Under the pieces are notes generated by a model. That model was not told the origin of the DNA and did no database searches. It saw only the letters and a program-made list of their open reading frames with translations. A DNA stretch of 64,000 nucleotides, from contig OX388314.1 of the NCBI GenBank assembly GCA_947579605.1, positions 24,004,000 through 24,067,999 of the forward strand, in the 5' to 3' direction. The first letter of the stretch is position 1. Each line of letters opens with the position of its first letter. The position numbers were made by a program, and so were the translations under genes. Source of the DNA: Athripsodes cinereus (lineage: Eukaryota; Arthropoda; Insecta; Trichoptera; Leptoceridae). Below, piece after piece: positions 57,207 to 64,000 of the stretch.

Positions 57207-57598
57207 AGTATCAATCAATCAATCATCGCCCTCAACGCTCCTCTCGAGGGCACAAGGCAGAAACTAGCCTCCTCCATTCAGAGCGTCTCTGCGCCAATTG
57301 CGTGCGCTCTGATGTCGTTGTCATAGGAACGGTCTATTGTGAAAGAGGGACGCCCGGGCCGACGGAACCCTTGCGGACGCAAGAACAGTGCTCTTTTTGG
57401 CCAACTATCATTGGGCATTCTCAAAACATGTCCCAACCAGGACCATCGTCTCTCCTGTATTACGGAGATTACAGGTCTCTGCTGGGTGCGCCGGCGCACA
57501 CCATCATTTGTAACATGTTCATACCATTTGACATCCATAGATAGTAGTATAAAAGGTCTATATTTATAATACCACAAGACGGTAGGTATAATCCACAA
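57207..57598 (-). pseudogene. LINE-4 reverse transcriptase C-terminal fragment
   Basis: On the minus strand 57598-57278 is open: HVTNDGVRRRTQQRPVISVI, then QERRWSWLGHVLRMPNDSWP, KRALFLRPQGFRRPGRPSF and YDNDIRA. The R-W-x-W-L-G-H-V-L-R-M...R-R-P-G-R-P pattern is the classical C-terminal extension of many non-LTR elements. A stop then interrupts it, and a further stretch with ALCPREE-like coding potential leads to a TTGATTGATTGATT tail (57211-57224), a microsatellite 3' end. The 5' part is missing. Confidence 0.7.
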
Positions 57599-58959
57599 CC
57601 ATTATCTAATTACATGCCGTTTTGCATAAATACTACAATTATTAACATTAATACCACTCCCCACATCTACATATAATACATTTACTCATCAATCCACAAT
57701 AATAATAATATAGCCGATGGTAATTACCGAAACGTAACCACACTCACACACACATTTGTGGCAAACACGATGTTAATAATACTCATTATGGATACTGATT
57801 GTTTGTCTTGTTTGTGGCTAATAAACATGAAACTAAACAAATATCAAACACATCAATTGATGGACTTGCTGGCCACCGCGTGATAATTTTGTTATGGATT
57901 ATATAGATTCTTGAGAAGTGTAAGGTTTCACAAAACTTTCATTCATCGCATCGTGTGAATAAGATCTTTGCAGTGTATAAAAGCTGATAAGTACCATTTT
58001 TATTATGATTACTAGTTTTATGAACTCGGTATCGCACAACAAATAATAAAATTATGTAATAGGAAACACAGTGAATTGTTAAAAACTAAGCATCCTAATT
58101 TTAAATTGATGAAGCGTTTTTGTGTTTATACTGAAAAAAATAATTAATATATAATTTTAAATTCTATAAAAACAAACACTGTTAAATCTACTCTTGAAAA
58201 TGTTCATTAGTGTGTCTAAAAAATTATCGTAATTTTATATACTTACCCACTTGAGACAGCCTAAATTGTTTAACAAAAATAAATGCCAATATTTTGAAAG
58301 ATCATACAGACGACACATCGTTCACGTTCGTGGTAAAATTTAGGCATTGTCTCAAAAAAAATGCAATATCTCGGTCAATAAATAAGATTGTTCTAGGATT
58401 TCTTTTGTGTCCCCATCAATATTGTGGTGAAGAATCATGGAAAAAGAAGACAAATCAAAGTGGTTCATCCGAAAATAAAAAAAATAACTCAACAGATACG
58501 GTACACGTAACTTCATATGATTTTATTTACTTACTAACTATAGAATGTGTTTTTTTTTCTTCTTTCTTGCCTAGTACAAGTGTCCATAGAAAACATAAAT
58601 ATATCTTACGAACGAACTCAAAAGTCAAAATATCAATTTTGTATTATGTTGTATAGTCTGTCCATAACACCATGTCCGTAAGGTATGGCAGGACAGGTAA
58701 GTTAATAATAATTTAATACGATCATAACCAACCGCAATAACGCAATAGTTACGAGTTGTAATAAATTAACAATTTATCAGATCACTCTTGCCATACTGAA
58801 CTTACTTAAACTATTAAAACACAAAGAGAAAATCATTATTATTCGTGCCATTACGTTTATGATACACCTCATAAAACTGTTAAGTGCACATTGCAACAAA
58901 TACGAAATTGATATTTTACTGTTTTCACACGTAATTGAAATATTAAATTATTATTAATT
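57599..58959. other. Intergenic sequence, nothing recognised
   Basis: A 120-codon ORF (58294-58656, plus) rich in Ser, Lys and Phe has no known domain and no splice context; it is not supported as a gene. Confidence 0.4.
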
Positions 58960-59090
58960 TATTTATTGATTCTTTACTGAACATTGATTACAAACAATTA
59001 CATAAAAGGTAAAAGTTCTCGTTAGATACAATCAATATACAGAGGGCGAGTTTATCGCAAAGGCGCGATCTCTTCAAACCCAAAGGTTTA
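58960..59090 (-). repeat. LINE-J 3' end
   Basis: TTTATTGATTCTTTACTGAA, ATACAATCAATATACAGAGG, GCGAGTTTATCGCAAAGGCG and CGATCTCTTCAAACCC. It is a well-preserved reverse-strand LINE-J terminus. Confidence 0.7.
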
Positions 59091-59421
59091 AAAACAAAAT
59101 ACAAATTATAATAAAAAACCAATGCCACTACCAATGCCACTCCCCACTCTTCTACTTCAATCCCTGCACCCACCCCTCTCCCCCCTCTGTGACCACCTTC
59201 AATTTTTGTAGGGGACATTTTACTTTTCAGTACTCTTGAGAATGCACATTGAAGTGGGCGAAAACGTTAGAGTTTGAATAAATGTGGTGAAAATATAACA
59301 GTCTTTTGATTGTTTATAAATTATAATAAAAAAAGCAAAGCATAGAAGAACTTAAAAATAATTATCTTGCAGAAAATAAAAAATATCTACATATTTATAT
59401 GCATATAAATACACAATAATG

Positions 59422-59474
59422 AAAAAAAAAAAAAAAAAATACTGAAAGGGAAGGGTAGGGAGGGGGGGGGGGGG
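59422..59474 (+). repeat. Poly(A) tract and G-quadruplex-type run
   Basis: About 17 A residues are followed by GGG-AA-GGG-TA-GGG-A and 13 consecutive G (59448-59474). Four G-triplets with 1-2-base loops meet the usual G-quadruplex pattern. Confidence 0.85.
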
Positions 59475-59624
59475 TGGAGTGATGGGTTTTAGGTTACAGA
59501 CTACAGAGGCTGTATTCGTGGAAATAAATTTCTCCTTAACGGCTCTTGAGTCAGTCTAAGGTTAGATGGGAGATTATTCCAGCGTGAGTTGACTTTTTAT
59601 TGAAACGCGAGAGTTTCAACCAAA

Positions 59625-59900
59625 CTATGGAATCCTGATTGTCTTATTTTTAATCAGCCCGGAGAGAACAATTTGTATGTTGTGAAGTATAGTGAGCCAA
59701 GACATGCAGAACTGCGATGTTTCCCATATGAAGATGCACTCGACAGAACCAAGTGGAGAAATAAAACAAGAAAGGCAGATCCCACCATGGGACTAATGAG
59801 TGCCCAAGGAGTAGAAGAGAAGAAGCACAATTTGTATGTTCGTTACATGCAGTTAATCCGCTGGTCACCCAATTTATGGGCTATACTGTAATGGTATGGT
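59625..59900 (+). repeat. Family A repeat interrupted by LINE-1
   Basis: Left part 59625-59681 (TCCTGATTGTCTTATTTTTA, AGCCCGGAGAGAACAATTTG); right part from 59825 (ACAATTTGTATGTTCGTTAC, TAATCCGCTGGTCACCCAAT, GGGCTATACTGTAATGGT). ACAATTTGTATGTT occurs on both sides of the insert (59668-59681 and 59825-59838). Confidence 0.8.
59682..59824 (+). mobile_element. LINE-1 3' end inserted in family A
   Basis: In one frame it reads VKYSEPRHAELRCFPYEDAL, then DRTKWRNKTRKADPTMGLMS and AQGVEEKK. The same terminus is seen at 26129-26250. It is 143 bp, strongly 5'-truncated, and flanked by a perfect 14-bp target duplication, as expected from target-primed reverse transcription. Confidence 0.8.
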
Positions 59901-60643
59901 TAATAAATACATATGAGAAGACAATGAAAATAATGTTAATACATTCTTGACAAATTTATAGCGAATTTACATAACTATGTGATAAACAAACTGCTAAAGC
60001 AAACATAGAGTCAGCCAACCTAGCATGAATTGCGACGCAACGTTTTTGCAGTAGTCCCAACAAATACATATAGGTAGGTACTCATCATAAATAATGTCAG
60101 CGACATGATATACAAAATGTTTAACTCCAGTTTTTATACATATTTTCTGCAACTATAGGTCTATTTTAATGTCTCTTCTTCGGCATTTCGTAAACCCTCA
60201 TCATGGGCACGTGACTTCTATTTTTTTTCTGTTAGTCATCAAACCATGTGGTCTATGGTCTTCATGTACATATCAATTTATAGGATAGTTTAAACATTTT
60301 TATGGATAAAAACAGTCCTAGACAACTATTGCACTTTGCGAAAGAGAAGTAAAAAAATTAATATGGAAGAAATTTCTTCTTCACTGTGAATATTGGCATC
60401 GAAAAGAAGGCTAAGAATAAAATCAAGAGCAAATGATATAGCACATCAGATCACCTGTTATCATTTTACTTCTAATTAATACACCAATTTCTCAAATCAC
60501 TCGAAAAAGGGTGGATAGCCAAAAATAAAATTCAAAACACACCTATTTTATTCATAGCTTCGGCGAATATAATTAATTTATAGACGGATTTTAAGGCCAA
60601 GAAACAGAGTAGTGAGATCTTGTATGAAAACCTTCAGTCAAAC

Positions 60644-61144
60644 CAGGGATGTTGCGGATGTCGATTTTTACACATCCGCGGATGTGAATGCGGATGCGGA
60701 TTTTTGAAGGCTCACATCCGCGGATGCGGATGCGAATGCGGATGCGGATGTTTAAGACGTTATAGAAAAAAAGTAGGAACTATCTTAATTGGTAGGCCCC
60801 ACTGTCAAATGTGTGACGAAATTGTTGCTACAATAATATTATGGATTTTTTTGGCGAAATATATTTTTTCTTTTTTGTTATATGCAAAAATAAAATAAAA
60901 CCGGCAAAAATAAAAACGCGTCGGATCTTGTCACCAATTTTTTTGTTCTCATTGGTTAGTGTCAAGTGCGAACGGCACGCGACATTCGCCGGCCTCACCC
61001 CATTTCTTTCTTGTCGCAAATTGTCTTACATCCGCATCCGCATGAACATCCGCATCAATTATTGCGGATGCGGATGCAGATGTCCAAATACATGCGGAAG
61101 CTCCGCATTTGCGGATGCGGATGCGAATATTCGCAACATCCCTG
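60644..61144. mobile_element. hAT-like MITE with perfect 8-bp target duplication
   Basis: The ends CAGGGATGTTGCG and CGCAACATCCCTG are inverted repeats (one base differs at the inner edge). AGTCAAAC flanks both sides (60636-60643 and 61145-61152). Both ends carry many GCGGATGCGGAT units or their complement (60651-60750 and 61028-61128), some arranged as CATCCGCGGATG palindromes. Length 501 bp, no transposase. Its GC-rich ends stand out. Confidence 0.9.
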
Positions 61145-63574
61145 AGTCAAACAGTCCAATGGTCATATAATTATGGAGTTCAAAGTTTTCTACATTAAAT
61201 CGTAGATAAAACATGCATTAACAGTACGAATATTTTGAGCAGTGCATTGTGTCTAAGCATGACACACCATGTGTTTGTTGCTAACAAAGTGACAATTTAC
61301 ATAATGTGCTCTATGTATGCTCCTTACTGGAAACTTATGCGACACAATAATTATAAGCATAACAAGAATCTAAGTCCTTACGAATATTATTATTATACAA
61401 TTTGTACATACATGCTGACAGACAAATTAGAACATTATGCCTGCATTGCAAAACATTCGTATCTAAGTATTTGCACAGATGTTAGTTGCTAATAGTTGCT
61501 ACTACTCTCGTGTTAATAACTATTGTGAATGTGTGAACAGTTTGCTTATTAAATTTTAACATCGCCATATACCTACTACCAAAACTATAGAGGACTGTAG
61601 TTAAATAATGGTATCTTCAGATTATTTAATAGAATTTTCTTTAGAGAAAGTTCTCAATTGAAGGGGTTATTGTTACGAGTATAAGCAGTTTCTCAAAACT
61701 GAAAAGTTCAAATATAAAGATTACAAGATTCATTTGCTTGAATTTTGTAGTGATTTTTATGGCTGAACCGGTAGTTGATAGACCGATAATTCTTTTCTTC
61801 TAACCACTGAATAATTTTATCTATACACACCCAATTTATTTCCAACGTGAAAATAACTTCCATATTTTTTATTTACTGTCAAAACTTTAGAGATCTTGAA
61901 TATTAAATTAATGCCTCTACGATCCAAGAGATGGAAAGTTTTCAGATGATTCTGGAACTATTTGTATTCGGCTCCTACACAAATCCTTAATTTCTATTAA
62001 AGGAGTCAAAATCAATAGAGATTCATTCATCAATTCCTAGGTGTTAGTCAATAACCCCAAAATTGTTCATTCCGCAGCCAACTAAATAACGCCCTTTAAT
62101 GCAGGAAAATAACAAATAAGATAGGCTTATTTATCTCAAAATGATTTAGAGAAAGATATTCACTATTAAAAGGCGAAAAAATAATAAAGAACAAACAGAT
62201 TTTACAATACAAGAGTAAAAGTAAACAGTAGGTTTATCACAATGAAATGAACCATTCTCTTCTTCACAACTCCATAAAATTGATTGAATTTGAAAGAATC
62301 AATCGATACAGCAATCATATTGCTTATAACAATGAATAATATATAATAACTAAATTATTTATTTCAATTGTGACACATTATTGTTTCGTGAACAATGCGG
62401 AATAAAACTTGTCTTCCTACAATATAATTATATTATTTATCAATTGATTTGAAGGTGGATAACAGTTCAATCAATATAATTATTAAATTGTTTAATATCA
62501 TTGAGATAAATTATTGAATAAAATAATTTGAATCTTCCTATTACATCATTCGCGTTGCAGACAAAATTGTGGTTTTGACAGAAGGAAAATATTGACATAA
62601 TAACCATCTTATTCATATTATTTACACTGAAATATGTAATCAGAAATATAAAGAAAGCAGTTCGTGTCATACTTCTGTCATTTCCGAATATCGTTTATTT
62701 CTCAGTTATTTAGCCAATAATACAGAATATTATTGTAAATAAACTCTAACACTAAAATTCTCTCAAAACGAGATTGATGGATCTTCTTCGCGACACGAGA
62801 TTGACGCAATATAACTATGTGGTAAAAGATGAATGTAATTTTCATATTTGACAAGTTTGTAATGCCATCTTTTGAAATGTCACATTTAGAGAAATCAAAA
62901 CACTGAACTTTCTCAAATAACAAAACTATAATAAAATATGGCGTAAATATTTAATGTTCAAATAAAAAATTGGAAAGACATAATTTGAGACGGAAAAGCG
63001 TATCTAAAAGAAACTTGGGTTCAGCAGTAAAATGCTTGAAGTTATTTCAGAAAAAGAAAGAAAAAAAACTTATTATCGAGTTTTGTTACCCCATATTCAG
63101 AAGGATAAAATATATGACAAATAAATATCGAAAAACAATAATTTACACTGAATCCTCAGACCAATACCAATGAAGGAGGAAAAGGAAATAGAATTTAGAA
63201 CGTGTACTGTTACTGTACATACATACTTTCTATTATCTTTAACGAAACGATAACGAGCTCCTTGTGAGTTACGTGCTTTTACAAAACAAATAATACGATG
63301 GCATTGACACAAGAAAATATAAAAAGAAGGAAGAAAGAAACAAATTTGACCCTGTTAAGGTTCAATTGACTATTGTCCCAATGGATTCACCAAGAATGAG
63401 AAGAATATAAAGAGAGATAATCTGGAATATTTGGTACACAACGGAACAAACAACTTTATTACAACAACAACTTTTCCAATTTTCTTAAATAAGCTAACTT
63501 GAAAACGACAGAAAATGTCGAAGAGTATAGGAATGATTTCTAAGGTTCAGCCTTTTTTTCCTAAGATTACTCAA
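61145..63574. other. AT-rich intergenic sequence, nothing recognised
   Basis: No shared repeat, TIR or domain-bearing ORF was recognised in this stretch. Confidence 0.45.
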
Positions 63575-63645
63575 CAATATGGTGATCGGTAGAGTATCCT
63601 ACTTTCAACCAGAAGGTCTGGGATTCTGATCCCGTTTTCAACCTA
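63575..63645 (+). repeat. tRNA-like sequence (SINE head or tRNA pseudogene)
   Basis: GGTGATCGGTAGAGTATCCT looks like acceptor/D-arm with box A. ACTTT-CAACCAG-AAGGT can form a five-pair anticodon arm. GGGATTCTGATCCC forms a T-arm, but with TTCTGAT where TTCGAAT is expected and no U at position 33. A working tRNA is therefore unlikely. Confidence 0.4.
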
Positions 63646-64000
63646 CTACATTTACACGAGACAACTGATACACGAGTTATTCATTGATGTGAGGATGTTC
63701 GGGGTCGTTTTGGTTTCATTATAAGCTTAGAATCATATTTTTTTCCGTGTTAAAACATGCATTCGACTAAAAGAATAGGTACATCGGAAAACAAATGGAT
63801 ACAAACCATATCATTTTGACAATGAGTTGTCCCTATATGAATAAAAAAAAATCGGTGTGGTTGACTTTTCAATACAATAAACCAATTTTCTCTGGTTCAT
63901 TTAAGTCAAACATCTGAGGACAATCACCCAACAATTTGAAAAATTGCGTGACCCAACAAGTAATCAATCTCTAGACATCGCCAAGGCAAGTCTATTGACC

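Noticed and set aside
58294..58656. 120-codon ORF on the plus strand
   Set aside because: Low-complexity composition and no recognisable domain; not supported as a gene.
63575..63645. Functional tRNA gene on the plus strand
   Set aside because: The T-loop is TTCTGAT where TTCGAAT is expected and the base before the anticodon is not T.
1..64000. CRISPR arrays, operons, bacterial promoters or riboswitches
   Set aside because: The sequence is clearly eukaryotic intergenic DNA with retroposons and MITEs; no spaced direct-repeat array or bacterial gene arrangement is present.

Overview
This looks like an intergenic stretch of an insect nuclear genome. It is AT-rich, has no long host gene, and is packed with decayed retroelement ends, MITEs (short non-autonomous DNA transposons with terminal inverted repeats, TIRs) and SINE-like repeats. 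The style of the recurrent LINE 3' ends (the motif GCGATAAACTCGCC followed by an AATAAATAAATAA tail) and of repeats containing GGGGTAGGCAGAGA suggests a lepidopteran. That assignment comes from memory of such repeats, not from a search. I see no rRNA, no confident functional tRNA, no CRISPR and no bacterial-type operon.

The only substantial coding sequences belong to transposable elements: a 5'-truncated non-LTR reverse transcriptase (38438-39556, minus), a short intact N-terminal DNA-binding domain of a pogo/Tigger-like transposase (41384-41716, plus) lying inside its own terminal inverted repeats, and small LINE C-terminal remnants.

Layout. 0-6 kb: SINE-like 'family A' copies, LINE 3' ends and a first palindromic repeat (5449-5661). 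6-10 kb: LINE-2 fragments, a TA-flanked MITE and a 228-bp near-perfect palindrome (8803-9030) carrying hammerhead-like motifs. 13.1-14.8 kb: a decayed piggyBac-like element with TTAA ends. 15-24 kb: scattered repeats and a tRNA-derived SINE. 25.8-26.3 kb: a LINE 3' end split by that SINE. 29-34 kb: a pogo/Tigger-like MITE, family A and B copies and a short tandem array. 38-42.3 kb: the truncated LINE and the pogo-like element. 45-51 kb: a dense DNA-transposon cluster with two hAT-like elements, two PIF/Harbinger-like elements in inverted orientation, two other inverted-repeat elements, SINE and family A. 51-60 kb: LINE C-terminal fragments, interrupted family A copies and a poly(A)/G-quadruplex tract. 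60.6-61.1 kb: a hAT-like element with a perfect 8-bp target duplication. 61.1-64 kb: almost featureless apart from one tRNA-like sequence.

Repeat names used here (family A-D, LINE-1 to LINE-4, LINE-J) are local labels. Family A is a roughly 240-270-bp unit with a defined 5' end near CGTGGAGC, a conserved 3' block (CCCCACTTGTGGGATATGCC) and a microsatellite tail; I count about 24 full or partial copies on both strands. Smaller intervals not listed (for example 720-1260, 5867-6589, 19894-20215, 22965-23484, 29341-29884, 30073-30699, 31969-32543, 37631-38141, 48137-48790, 52091-52769, 53641-54011, 55526-56048, 59901-60643) hold AT-rich sequence in which I recognise nothing.
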